From NCBI GenBank assembly GCA_002708825.1, contig PAPF01000040.1:30360-94359 (forward strand): DNA of 64,000 bases. The letters are read 5' to 3'. The translations under genes and the position numbers were made by a program. The DNA is from Phyllobacteriaceae bacterium. GTDB lineage: Bacteria > Pseudomonadota > Alphaproteobacteria > Rhizobiales > Rhizobiaceae. Numbering within the stretch: the stretch's first letter is position 1; each line of letters starts with the position of its first letter. Shown here piece by piece: positions 41,000 through 49,275 of the stretch. The notes under the pieces are model-generated. The model was not told the DNA's origin, made no database searches, and was given only the letters and a program-made list of their open reading frames with translations.

Positions 41000-41647
41000 T
41001 CAGAGATGGTTGAGCAGGGCGGCGGGATGGTCGAGCACATCCCTGGCCCCGTGCTGGCGCAGCGCATCGGGCGTGCTGTAGCCCCATGCCACGCCGATGG
41101 CGCCGGCGCTTGCCGCGCACGCCATCTGCATATCGTAGATCGCATCGCCGACGACAAGGGTATCGGCGGGATCGATGCCCGTTTCCGCGCAGCATTCTTG
41201 CACCATGGCCGGATGCGGCTTGGAAGGGCAATCGTCGGCCGTTCGGACGGTCAGGAAATGGCTGCCGAAGCCATGCGTCTCGAAAACGGCCGTCACGCCG
41301 CGCCGCGATTTCCCCGTGACCATGCCGATCAGGATGTCGTCGCGCGCAGCGAGGCCCGCGATCAGGTCGGCAATGCCGTCATAGAGGTTTTCGCGGAGAT
41401 CCTGTTCGGCGCGCATCGCGACGAAATGATGCTTGTAGCGCTGCACAAGGCCCCCGATGGCTTCGTCCACCTCCCGCGCAAGCAGGCGCGCAATGGCGAG
41501 GTCCAGCGACAGGCCGATCACCCCGCGCGTGGCCTCCGGTGCCGGCGGCGCCAGGTCGGCCTCGGCGAAGGTGCGTTCCATGCACCCGTGGATCAGACCC
41601 GCGCTGTCCACCAGCGTGCCGTCGCAATCGAACAGGACCAGTTTCAT
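41000..41647 (-). CDS. HAD-family phosphatase, phosphoglycolate-phosphatase-like
   Basis: This haloacid-dehalogenase hydrolase has the nucleophile motif FDCDGTLVDSAGLI at residues 6-19. A helical cap with RGVIGLSLDLAIARLL follows, then motif II MVTGKSRRG and motifs III/IV KPHPAMV and VVGDAIYDMQMA. The length of 215 residues and the cap fit the PGP/pseudouridine-phosphatase-like group. The substrate is not assignable. The start ATG overlaps the stop of the upstream DMT transporter gene, so the two are translationally coupled. Confidence 0.9.
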   Translation of the reverse strand: MKLVLFDCDGTLVDSAGLIHGCMERTFAEADLAPPAPEATRGVIGLSLDLAIARLLAREVDEAIGGLVQRYKHHFVAMRAEQDLRENLYDGIADLIAGLAARDDILIGMVTGKSRRGVTAVFETHGFGSHFLTVRTADDCPSKPHPAMVQECCAETGIDPADTLVVGDAIYDMQMACAASAGAIGVAWGYSTPDALRQHGARDVLDHPAALLNHL

Positions 41648-42570
41648 GCCACACCCCCAATTCCGCGCCGCGCCGCGCGGTTCACGAGCAGCAGCCCTGC
41701 CCCGATCAGCACCAGCGCGATGCCGATCTGCGGGCTGAGCGGTTCGTCGAGCAGAAGCGCGCTGGCGGTCACCCCGGTCAGCGGCGTCAGGAAAGCGAAA
41801 CTCGACAGGCTTGCCGCGGAGTAACGCTGCACCAGCCGGAAGAAGACCAGGTAAGTGATCGAGACGATGAACAGCGCCTGAAAGGCCAGGGTCGCCGTCG
41901 GCAGCCAACCGACATCGCGCAGCGGCGGCCCGCCGAGCGGAATGAAGGGGAGCGTGACGACCGCCGAAACGCCAAGCTGGTAGAGCATGCTCTTCTCCGG
42001 CGGTGCGGTGGAGAGCCGTGTCATCTTGATCACCAGAACGGTTGCCGCCCAGCACAAGGCTGCCAGGAAGACCATCAGGTCACCGAAGAGCGCCATGCGC
42101 GAGGGCAGCGTCACCTTGTCGGCAAAGACCAGCGCCACGCCGCCGAAGGCCAGCGCCATGCCGGCGAGCTTGCGCCAGGTCAGCCGCTCCAGCCCCAGCA
42201 GGTGCCCGCCCGCCAGCACCCAGAACGGCATGGTGTTGAAGATCAGAACGCCCCGCGCCACGCTCGTCACATCCATGGCGATGAACAGCAGGATGAATTC
42301 GGTGGAGAAGAACAACCCGGCCAGCAGGCCCGGCTTCAGCGTGCCGTCCCGAAACGTCAGCGGAATCCCGCGCCACAGGCACCAGCCGGCTATGCAGAGG
42401 GCCCCGATGGCCGAGCGCAGGAAACACTGCATCAGCGGACTGTAGCCGGTATTGGCGATCTTCATCGCCACCTGGCTCAATCCCCAGCAGGTGGTAAGCA
42501 CCACCATCACCATGATTGCCCCCGCACCGGGTGCCAGCGACGTGTCGGGACGGGATTGGCTCACGCTCAT
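41644..42570 (-). CDS. EamA-family drug/metabolite exporter
   Basis: This is an inner-membrane DMT-superfamily transporter of 308 residues with ten predicted helices in two EamA repeats. Landmarks include TTCWGLSQVAMKIA in the first helix, RSAIGALCIAGWCLW in helix two, and VFFRLVQRYSAASLSSFAFLTPLTGV in the second repeat, followed by LLLDEPLSPQIGIALVLIGAGL. Substrates of this family include amino acids and nucleobases; none can be assigned here. It overlaps the genes on both sides by four bases, forming a coupled RluA-DMT-HAD run. Confidence 0.9.
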   Translation of the reverse strand: MSVSQSRPDTSLAPGAGAIMVMVVLTTCWGLSQVAMKIANTGYSPLMQCFLRSAIGALCIAGWCLWRGIPLTFRDGTLKPGLLAGLFFSTEFILLFIAMDVTSVARGVLIFNTMPFWVLAGGHLLGLERLTWRKLAGMALAFGGVALVFADKVTLPSRMALFGDLMVFLAALCWAATVLVIKMTRLSTAPPEKSMLYQLGVSAVVTLPFIPLGGPPLRDVGWLPTATLAFQALFIVSITYLVFFRLVQRYSAASLSSFAFLTPLTGVTASALLLDEPLSPQIGIALVLIGAGLLLVNRAARRGIGGVA

Positions 42571-43553
42571 CCTGCGGCAGACGCCTCGTCAAAACCGAGC
42601 AGGTTCCAGCTCTGCACCATGTGCGGCGGCAGCGGTGCGGTCACGTCGATCACGCCCGATCCGTCGGGATGCGGGATCAGGATGCGCCGGGCATGCAGGT
42701 GCAGCCGGTTCTGCAACCCGCCGGGGAATTCCCAGTTCTGGTCTGCCTCGAAATATTTCGGATCGCCGATGATCGGGCAGCCGATGTGGGCGGCATGGAC
42801 GCGAAGCTGGTGCGTGCGCCCGGTATAGGGCTCCATTTCAAGCCAGCTCAGGTTCTGTCCCGCCTGGTCGATCACCCGGAAATGCGAAACGGCATGGTCG
42901 GCGCCCGGTTCGCCATGGCGCGCTATGCGCATCCGGTCGCCATCGGGTGTCGTCTCCTTTACCAGCCAGGTGGAAATACGCCCCTCACGGGTTTTCGGAA
43001 CGCCCTTGACCAGCGCCCAGTAGGTTTTCTTCGTATCCCTCTCGCGGAACGCGGCCGTGAGTTTCACAGCGGCACCACGCGTGCGCGCCACGACGAGAAC
43101 GCCGGACGTATCGCGGTCGATGCGGTGGACGAGGCGCGGCTTTTCGCCCTTCTGGCTGCGCCAGGCCTCCAGCATGCCGTCGACATGGCGATGCACCCCC
43201 GACCCGCCCTGCACCGCCAGGCCCGCCGGCTTGTTGAACACGAAGACCTTGTTGTCCTCGTAAAGCAGCATCTTGGACAGCACGTCGCCGTCGCCCTGGT
43301 CGCGGATGGTGCGCGCGGTGAGAGGACCGCCCTCGCCCTTCAGGTCGGCGCCGAGCGGCGGAATGCGCACCACCTGTCCGGCTGAAAGACGCGTGTCGGA
43401 CTTCGCCCGGCCGCCATCCACGCGCACCTGCCCCGTGCGCAACAGTTTCTGCAGCGCCCCGAATCCGAGCCCCGGCACATGCAGCTTGAACCAACGGTCC
43501 AGCCGCATCCCGTTCTCGTCCTCGTTCACCGTCACCTGTTCAACGCCGGCCAT
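42567..43553 (-). CDS. rluC: RluA-family ribosomal large-subunit pseudouridine synthase
   Basis: The enzyme isomerises specific uridines of 23S rRNA. The 328-residue protein has an N-terminal S4 RNA-binding domain (GMRLDRWFKLHVPGLGFGALQKLL) and the catalytic Asp in HRIDRDTSGVLVVAR near residue 147. YTGRTHQLRVHAAHIGCPIIGD is the family C-terminal motif. The domain layout fits RluC, modifying positions 955/2504/2580 in E. coli, but RluD is not excluded. AGGACAGGAC precedes the ATG at 43553. The downstream DMT gene overlaps by four bases. Confidence 0.9.
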   Translation of the reverse strand: MAGVEQVTVNEDENGMRLDRWFKLHVPGLGFGALQKLLRTGQVRVDGGRAKSDTRLSAGQVVRIPPLGADLKGEGGPLTARTIRDQGDGDVLSKMLLYEDNKVFVFNKPAGLAVQGGSGVHRHVDGMLEAWRSQKGEKPRLVHRIDRDTSGVLVVARTRGAAVKLTAAFRERDTKKTYWALVKGVPKTREGRISTWLVKETTPDGDRMRIARHGEPGADHAVSHFRVIDQAGQNLSWLEMEPYTGRTHQLRVHAAHIGCPIIGDPKYFEADQNWEFPGGLQNRLHLHARRILIPHPDGSGVIDVTAPLPPHMVQSWNLLGFDEASAAG

Positions 43554-43588
43554 GTCCTGTCCTTCACTCGCCAGAAGCGCCGCCCATA

Positions 43589-43972
43589 TCACCCCGCAAC
43601 GCTTCTTGCGAGCCACAAACCGGCAAAAAGCGCCGCGACGGAGAGCATCACGGATCCAAGCACGTAAAAAGCGGCGGCCATTGCCTGCCCCCTCTCCCAA
43701 AGCACCGCCACATCGAGCGAAAAGGCGGAAAACGTGGTGAAGCCGCCGAGCAGCCCGGTCGCGATGAACAGGCGCAACTCGTTGCTGGTACCGCCGCTGC
43801 GGCGTGTGAGCCAGGCCACGAACAGGCCCATGGCGAACGAGCCGGCGATGTTCACGGTCATGGTGCCGAAGGGAAAGCCCGGCCCCGCCAGACGCAGCAC
43901 GATCTGGCCGGTCAGATGTCTCAACGATGCGCCGATGGCCCCGCCAAGGGCGACGAGAAGAAGATGCTGCAT
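43589..43972 (-). CDS. crcB: Fluoride channel CrcB/Fluc
   Basis: CrcB is a dual-topology dimeric fluoride exporter. The 127-residue protein has four membrane helices and the core motifs LGGAIGASLRHLTG, GTMTVNIAGSF (with the pore Asn) and TGLLGGFTTFSAFSLD (the Phe-box and central Na+ region). The start at 43972 begins MQHLLLVALGG, the normal N-terminus. Its ribosome-binding site is weakly placed (GGAG at about 17 bases). No fluoride riboswitch is recognisable upstream. Confidence 0.94.
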   Translation of the reverse strand: MQHLLLVALGGAIGASLRHLTGQIVLRLAGPGFPFGTMTVNIAGSFAMGLFVAWLTRRSGGTSNELRLFIATGLLGGFTTFSAFSLDVAVLWERGQAMAAAFYVLGSVMLSVAALFAGLWLARSVAG

Positions 43973-44091
43973 GAAGCTGTTGATAAACCTTTCTCCACCG
44001 CCGGTGAAGCACACAATACGTCCGAAGTCGTTCTCGACAAACCGGAAGGTCATGCGTAATGGCAAACCTTCAGGTTTCAAAGGGGGACTTC

Positions 44092-44553
44092 ATGTTACCG
44101 AGAATTGCTGCGCTCGTGGTGGCTTGTGCCGCCCTGACGGGCTGTGGAACCGTGGTGCGCGGCACCACCGAAGATGTCCGCATCATCGTCGAACCGGAGG
44201 ATGCGGCAGTGACGACAAGCCTGGGGCATCGCTGCAACGCCATGCCCTGCACGGTGAAGGTCGCGCGCCGCGACAAGTTCACGGTCACGGCCAGCAAGCA
44301 GGGCTACATCACCGAAAGCGTTGACGTGGGCACGGAGGTTTCGGGCGGCGGCGCCGCGGGCTTCGCCGGCAACATCGTGGTGGGCGGCGTTGTCGGCATG
44401 GGCGTGGACGTGGCGACCGGCGCAGCACTCGATCACACCCCGAACCCGGTCGTCATCAAGCTGCAGCCTGAAGGCGCGGAACCGGCAACGGCCGAACCGG
44501 TCCGCCCGTCGCCGAAAACCCGGCCGCGCCGCAAGGACGTGCCGGTTTCCTGA
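44092..44553 (+). CDS. Lipoprotein with PEGA-like domain
   Basis: The N-terminus is a lipoprotein signal with the lipobox ALTGC, Cys18 being the acylation site. The next 80 residues resemble a PEGA-type beta domain, with VIIEPEDAAVTTSLG-like, CNAMPCTVKVARRDKFTVTASKQGY and a paired CX4C. A Gly-rich hydrophobic stretch (about 97-125) and a Pro/Lys tail follow. Such proteins are sometimes mislabelled as translation initiation factors. GGGGGAC before the ATG at 44092 fixes the start. It diverges from crcB, and its function is unknown. Confidence 0.8.
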   Translation: MLPRIAALVVACAALTGCGTVVRGTTEDVRIIVEPEDAAVTTSLGHRCNAMPCTVKVARRDKFTVTASKQGYITESVDVGTEVSGGGAAGFAGNIVVGGVVGMGVDVATGAALDHTPNPVVIKLQPEGAEPATAEPVRPSPKTRPRRKDVPVS

Positions 44554-44580
44554 GGGGCATCACGATCCTGGCCGGGGTGT

Positions 44581-45108
44581 TCAATCGGCCAGGAATTCCT
44601 TCACGAAAGCGGCGAGCGCTTCCCAGTCTGTATATTCGTGATCTTCCGACGTATCGACGTCGCCGCCTTCCTTCGCCGCGATATGGCGCATGAGCAACCG
44701 CTTGAGGAAGTCGTATTTCGTGTAGCGCAAGGCGCCGGCCGCATGATGCAGGCCGGACGGCTGCCAGCCCGTCTCGGCGAGGAAATCGTCGGTGATCGCC
44801 GCGATTTCCCGCCGTTCCGCCTCGAACTGCGAGGCGGCGCCGAGCGAAACGGAAATGAAGCCGGTGTTGCGGCCATTGAGTTCCCCTGCATTGTCCCCGA
44901 CCCACTGGACGAAAGCCGCCGGGAACTTCCCGATATGCACGGGCGCGGCCGCGATCACCGCGTCGGCGAGGTTCAGGTCGACATCGCCGAGGTCGGCGGC
45001 ATCGTAGACGGTGACGTCGTGGCCCAGGCTCTGGACGGTGCCGGCGACGTGCCGGGCGATCTTGCGCGTCTGGCCCTCGACCGTGGCGTAAATGACGATG
45101 ACATGCAT
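44581..45108 (-). CDS. HemG-like flavodoxin-domain protein
   Basis: This 175-residue flavodoxin-fold protein has the FMN phosphate-binding loop YATVEGQTRKIA near residues 7-18. Its C-terminal half resembles menaquinone-dependent protoporphyrinogen oxidase HemG, including GALRYTKYDFLKRL, GGDVDTS and YTDWEALAAF. Most alphaproteobacteria use HemJ for that step, so a true HemG role is uncertain and a flavodoxin-like redox role is equally possible. GAGGAG lies seven bases before the ATG. It is convergent with the lipoprotein gene. Confidence 0.82.
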   Translation of the reverse strand: MHVIVIYATVEGQTRKIARHVAGTVQSLGHDVTVYDAADLGDVDLNLADAVIAAAPVHIGKFPAAFVQWVGDNAGELNGRNTGFISVSLGAASQFEAERREIAAITDDFLAETGWQPSGLHHAAGALRYTKYDFLKRLLMRHIAAKEGGDVDTSEDHEYTDWEALAAFVKEFLAD

Positions 45109-45119
45109 GACGTGTCTCC

Positions 45120-45401
45120 TCAGCAGACCTGGGTATCGCAGGCCAGGAACCGGAACGGTTCATCGGCGGATTCGCGCACTGCGTCGAGACGCCGTCCGTC
45201 ACGGCACTGAACCCGCGCTTCCTGCGTGGCCTTGCCGCCAAGATTGCCTTCCCGTGCATTCAGGAAATATTCGACCGTGCAATCCAGCGTCTCGGCCGCC
45301 TGCAAACGTATGTCCGCGAGCCAGGGAAAATCGGCCTGCGTCTGTGCTCCCGCCGGACCTGTTAGAACCGTCACGAAGACAAGGGCTGCGGACAATCTCA
45401 T
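45120..45401 (-). CDS. Small exported protein with cysteines, function unknown
   Basis: A signal peptide (MRLSAALVFVTVLTGPAGAQ, cleavage near residue 19) leaves a mature chain of about 74 residues. It has four cysteines, including LDCTVEYFL, VQCRDGRR and the final CDTQVC, which suggests two disulfides. AAAGGAGG six bases before the ATG is a very strong ribosome-binding site. It ends 11 bp before the HemG-like gene on the same strand. I recognise no family. Confidence 0.68.
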   Translation of the reverse strand: MRLSAALVFVTVLTGPAGAQTQADFPWLADIRLQAAETLDCTVEYFLNAREGNLGGKATQEARVQCRDGRRLDAVRESADEPFRFLACDTQVC

Positions 45402-45464
45402 GATGAGCCTCCTTTGACCTTGGCGGAATGTGCAGGCAGATGCTCCCCGGCGCCTTGACCGGTA

Positions 45465-45707
45465 TCAATCCCCCGCGCGTGTGCGCCTTCGCGCCGCCAC
45501 CAGCTTGACGGCGATCAGCGCCAGCGGCCAAGCGTGCCAGAGGATATCGAACCAGTCGATCGGACGGAAGGGATGCCCTTCGATGAGCCAGCGCGCCTTC
45601 TCCACCAGGTGAGGCTCGGGCACGAAAGGCGCACCGCCGATCAGCACGGCGATGATGACCAGCGTCGGCCAGGGAATGGCGCCAATGAGATCAGCCAGCC
45701 TTTTCAT
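45465..45707 (-). CDS. Small two-helix membrane protein
   Basis: This 80-residue protein has two hydrophobic segments, about 10-28 and 57-72, joined by a conserved-looking loop APFVPEPHLVEKARWL and RPIDWFDILWHAWPL. Similar sequences in databases are often loosely named RND transporter; the length does not support transporter function, so I leave the role open. GGGAGGA precedes the ATG at 45707. It lies between rarA and the small exported-protein gene on the same strand. Confidence 0.72.
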   Translation of the reverse strand: MKRLADLIGAIPWPTLVIIAVLIGGAPFVPEPHLVEKARWLIEGHPFRPIDWFDILWHAWPLALIAVKLVAARRRTRAGD

Positions 45708-45724
45708 GCCTCGTCCTCCCGTTG

Positions 45725-47038
45725 TCAGCGGTTCCGCTCGCGCCTGAGACGGGCCCACCATTCCAGCCGCTTGCGGATTTCCCGTTCGAAGCCCCTGTCC
45801 GGCGGATCGTAGAACGTCTGCCGGCCCATGGTGTCGGGAAAATAGTCCTGTCCGGAAAAGGCGTCCGGCTGGTCATGGTCATAGAGATAACCGGCGCCAT
45901 AGCCCTCGTCCTTCATCAGCTTCGTCGGCGCATTGAGGATGCGCGCCGGCGGCAGCAGCGATCCGTGCTCCTTCGCCGCACGCATGGCACCCTTGTAGGC
46001 CACGTAGACGGCGTTGGATTTCGGCGCGGTGGCGAGATAGACGCAGGCTTGCGCCAAGGCCAGTTCGCCTTCCGGCGAACCGAGGAAATCATAGGCATCC
46101 TTGGCCGCATTGGCGATGACCAGCGCCTGCGGGTCCGCAAGGCCGATATCCTCCACCGCCATGCGCACGAGGCGACGCGCCACGAACAGCGGGGTCTCGC
46201 CGGCATCCAGCATCCGCGAGAGGTAATAGAGCGCGGCATCGGGATCGGAGCCGCGCACCGCCTTGTGCAGGGCCGAGATCAGGTTGTAATGGCCATCCTG
46301 GCTCTTGTCATAGACCGGAGCACGGCGCTGCACCACGCGCTGCAACCCCTCCTGGTCAAACACCTCACCCGCCCCTGCGGCCCGCCACACTTCCTCGGCA
46401 AGCGTCAGCACGGCGCGCCCGTCGCCGTCCGCCATGCGGATCAGAGATGCCCGCGCGCCCTCGTCCAGTGGCAGCGGCTTTGCCTCCACGCTCTCGGCGC
46501 GCTGAAGCAGGCGCTCCAGGCTTGGCGCATCATGCGGATGGAAGGTCAGCACACGGGCGCGCGACAACAGCGCGGCGTTCAGTTCGAAGGACGGGTTTTC
46601 CGTCGTCGCACCGACGAGAATGACCGTGCCATCCTCCATGACGGGCAGGAAACTGTCCTGCTGGGCACGATTGAAACGGTGGATCTCGTCGACGAAGAGC
46701 AGGGTCTGGCGTCCGTTGGCGCGCCGCAGCCGGGCAGCGTCGAAGACCTTCTTCAGATCCGCCACGCCGGAAAAGATTGCCGATATCTGCTCGAAAGCCA
46801 GATCGGTCTCGCCCGCGAGCAGCCGGGCGACGGTCGTCTTGCCGGTGCCAGGTGGTCCCCAGAAGATCATCGATCCGAGCGAGCCCGACCGGATCATGCG
46901 CGTCAGCACGCCATCGGCTCCGGTGAGGTGATCCTGCCCGGTCACATCGGCAAGGCTTGCAGGGCGCATCCGGTCGGCAAGCGGGCGCCCTTTCGGCGGC
47001 CCCTCTTGCTGCGGCTTTTCGGAGAACAGGTCGGCCAT
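45725..47038 (-). CDS. rarA: Replication-associated recombination protein RarA (MgsA)
   Basis: RarA is an AAA+ ATPase related to clamp loaders that acts at stalled replication forks and interacts with SSB. The 437-residue protein begins MADLFSEKP, then has RPLADRMRPASLADVTGQDHLTG-type sequences, Walker A GPPGTGKT and FVDEIHRFNRAQQDSFL. A C-terminal tetramerisation region holds MLDAGETPLFVARRLVR and YKGAMRAAK. The ATG at 47038 is 8 bp downstream of the degP stop, indicating one transcript. Confidence 0.95.
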   Translation of the reverse strand: MADLFSEKPQQEGPPKGRPLADRMRPASLADVTGQDHLTGADGVLTRMIRSGSLGSMIFWGPPGTGKTTVARLLAGETDLAFEQISAIFSGVADLKKVFDAARLRRANGRQTLLFVDEIHRFNRAQQDSFLPVMEDGTVILVGATTENPSFELNAALLSRARVLTFHPHDAPSLERLLQRAESVEAKPLPLDEGARASLIRMADGDGRAVLTLAEEVWRAAGAGEVFDQEGLQRVVQRRAPVYDKSQDGHYNLISALHKAVRGSDPDAALYYLSRMLDAGETPLFVARRLVRMAVEDIGLADPQALVIANAAKDAYDFLGSPEGELALAQACVYLATAPKSNAVYVAYKGAMRAAKEHGSLLPPARILNAPTKLMKDEGYGAGYLYDHDQPDAFSGQDYFPDTMGRQTFYDPPDRGFEREIRKRLEWWARLRRERNR

Positions 47039-47046
47039 GGGTCCGG

Positions 47047-48546
47047 TCAATAACGCAGGACCTGGCGCAGGATCTGCCCGTTGCGTTCGATCGCGAACCG
47101 CCACCAGCGGCTGCGCTCCATCGCGATCCGGTTCAACTGGTCGGCATTGCGGATCTCCTCGCCATTGACCTCGACGACGATGTCACCGGGACGCAGGCCG
47201 AAGCGCGCCGACGGCGAGTTGCGCGCCGTTTCGGTAATGACCACCCCCTGACGGCTTTCCGGCAGGCGCAGTTTCTGGGCAAGCCGTGGCGACAGTTCCG
47301 AAACCGTCGCGCCGGCAAACGGGCTGTCACCCTCGATCTGGAGCGTGCTCGTGGCGCTCATGCCCTCCGGCGCGCGCTCCAGAGTGACCGCGACAGCTTG
47401 CAGGCGCCCGCGCCGCAGCACCTGGAAATCCACCCTCGCGCCGGCGCTTTCGGTCGCCAGACGGTAGCCCAGCGCATCCGGATTCTCGATTGCCCGGCCA
47501 TTCATCGCCAGCAGCACGTCACCGGGTTGCAGCGCGCCCTTCTCCGCCGGACTTCCGGGCGTGATGTTCTCGACCAGCGCGCCGGTCGGATGATCCATGC
47601 CGAGCGCCTCGGCCGTTTGCGCGTCGACCGCCGCGAAGGCCGCGCCGAGCCAGGGCCGCTCGAAGTAATCCCCGCCATTGCGCGCCACGTTGACCACGGC
47701 GCGCACCATGATGGAGGGGATGGCAAAGCCGATGCCGTTCGACCCGCCGGAGCGTGTGAAGATCGCCGTGTTGATGCCGATGAGTTCGCCGGCCATGTTG
47801 ATCAGCGCGCCGCCCGAATTGCCGGGATTGATGGCTGCGTCCGTCTGGATGAAGAAGCCGAAATCGGTGACACCGATATGCGAGCGCGCAAGCGCGGAAA
47901 CGATGCCCGAGGTCGTCGTCTGCCCGACACCGAACGGATTGCCGATCGCCAGCACCAGGTCACCCACTTCCAGTGCGTCTGAATCGCCCAGTTGCAGGAA
48001 TGGCAAGGGACGGTCGGAATCGATCCTGAGCACCGCCAGATCAACGGTCTCGTCCTTGAGCAGCACTTCGCTCTCGAATTCACGCCCGTCCGCCAGCGCG
48101 ACCTTCACCTCGTCGCCGCCGCGGATGACGTGGTAGTTGGTGACAACAAGGCCCGAGGCATCCACGATCACGCCGGAGCCAAGCGATTGCTGCACACGCG
48201 GGCGCGCCGGCCTGCCGCCGCCGAAGAACTGCTCGAAGAAGGGATCGCCCGCGAAGGGGGACACGGGCTGACGCACCTGGGACTTCGCATAGACGTTCAC
48301 CACCGCCGGCGCCGTCCGCTTCACCAGCGGTGCGAAGGACAGTTCCATCTCGCGCTGCCCGAAGGGCACCCGCTTGCCGTTGTCGGCGATCGCGGCCTGT
48401 CCGCCCGCTCCCTGGTCCTGCTGCGTGCCGCGCAGCAACTGGCCAAGCAGGTCGCGCATTCCGCCCTCGCCTTGCGCATGCGATGCCGCAACCGTCAGGA
48501 CAAGGGCCAGCAGGCCAGCCAGCACACCGGAAAACAAACGCGCCAT
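47047..48546 (-). CDS. degP: Periplasmic serine endoprotease, DegP/HtrA family
   Basis: This is a periplasmic quality-control protease of 499 residues. A signal peptide (cleavage near AASHA, residue 24) precedes the trypsin-like domain with His139 (TNYHVI), Asp169 (DLAVL) and Ser244 (NPGNSGGAL). Two PDZ domains follow, starting near residues 285 and 395. The segment FVPFG-like PFGQREMELSFAPLVKR is typical of the Do family. GAGGGAG precedes the ATG at 48546. It heads degP-rarA directly after the ribosomal block, an order conserved in Rhizobiales. Confidence 0.94.
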   Translation of the reverse strand: MARLFSGVLAGLLALVLTVAASHAQGEGGMRDLLGQLLRGTQQDQGAGGQAAIADNGKRVPFGQREMELSFAPLVKRTAPAVVNVYAKSQVRQPVSPFAGDPFFEQFFGGGRPARPRVQQSLGSGVIVDASGLVVTNYHVIRGGDEVKVALADGREFESEVLLKDETVDLAVLRIDSDRPLPFLQLGDSDALEVGDLVLAIGNPFGVGQTTTSGIVSALARSHIGVTDFGFFIQTDAAINPGNSGGALINMAGELIGINTAIFTRSGGSNGIGFAIPSIMVRAVVNVARNGGDYFERPWLGAAFAAVDAQTAEALGMDHPTGALVENITPGSPAEKGALQPGDVLLAMNGRAIENPDALGYRLATESAGARVDFQVLRRGRLQAVAVTLERAPEGMSATSTLQIEGDSPFAGATVSELSPRLAQKLRLPESRQGVVITETARNSPSARFGLRPGDIVVEVNGEEIRNADQLNRIAMERSRWWRFAIERNGQILRQVLRY

Positions 48547-48686
48547 CCGTGGATACTCCCTCTTGAATGTCCCCGATCCCCTGATTCGGAACCTAACAAG
48601 TCTTTCATGCCACTTCGACCATTTGAGGACGAACCCGGCAACGCGGAAAAATTGACGCACACGGGAAGCAAAGGATCCGGCCCATG

Positions 48687-48714
48687 AAAAAAGCCGCCCC
48701 GTTTCCGGAGCGGC
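48687..48714 (-). terminator. Terminator of the ribosomal protein operon
   Basis: On the minus strand GCCGCTCC and GGGGCGGC arms (48693-48714) with a GGAAAC loop are followed by TTTTTT. The hairpin lies 31 bp past the rplQ stop and ends the S10-spc-alpha transcript before degP. Confidence 0.92.
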
Positions 48715-48744
48715 CCTTGTCTGGTTCCGGCAGGGGGGAAGCGA

Positions 48745-49173
48745 TCAGGCTTCCTCGCCCTCGGCAACCGCTTCGGCTTCCACACGGGCACGATCGGCCG
48801 CGCCCTTGGCGTCAACGTCGCGGTCAACCAGCTCGATCACGGCCATCGGCGCATTGTCGCCGTAGCGGAAGCCCGCCTTCAGCACGCGGGTGTAACCGCC
48901 ATTGCGCTCCTGGTAACGCGGGCCGAGCACGTCGAACAGCTTCTTGACCTGCTGCACGTCGCGGATGCGCGAGATCGCCTGGCGGCGGGCATGGAGGTCG
49001 CCGCGCTTGCCCAGCGTGATCAGCTTGTCGACGATGGAACGCAGTTCCTTGGCCTTGGGCAGGGTCGTGACGATCTGCTCGTGCTCGATGAGGCTCGCCG
49101 CCATGTTGGCGAACATCGCCTTGCGGTGGCTGTGCGTGCGGTTCAGCTTGCGGTTGGCGTTGCCGTGTCTCAT
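48745..49173 (-). CDS. rplQ: 50S ribosomal protein L17
   Basis: L17 lies near the exit-tunnel side of the large subunit. The 142-residue protein has the usual [24 protein letters not shown] start and a [18 protein letters not shown] region. A short acidic, Ala/Glu-rich tail extends beyond the E. coli length of 127. It is the last gene of the alpha operon, 102 bp after rpoA, and a strong terminator follows. Confidence 0.97.
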   Translation of the reverse strand: MRHGNANRKLNRTHSHRKAMFANMAASLIEHEQIVTTLPKAKELRSIVDKLITLGKRGDLHARRQAISRIRDVQQVKKLFDVLGPRYQERNGGYTRVLKAGFRYGDNAPMAVIELVDRDVDAKGAADRARVEAEAVAEGEEA

Positions 49174-49275
49174 GTGCCTTCTCCTTGAAGTATGTCCGCG
49201 CCCTAGGTCTTGAGAACGCGGCCCTGTTGGTCATGCGATGGAGGAACTGCCGGAAAAACCCCGGCAGCCTTTGTC

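Noticed and set aside
43973..44091. Fluoride (crcB) riboswitch upstream of crcB
   Set aside because: I could not find the conserved GGNGAUGG and pseudoknot elements on the minus strand; only an ordinary 119-bp divergent spacer is visible.
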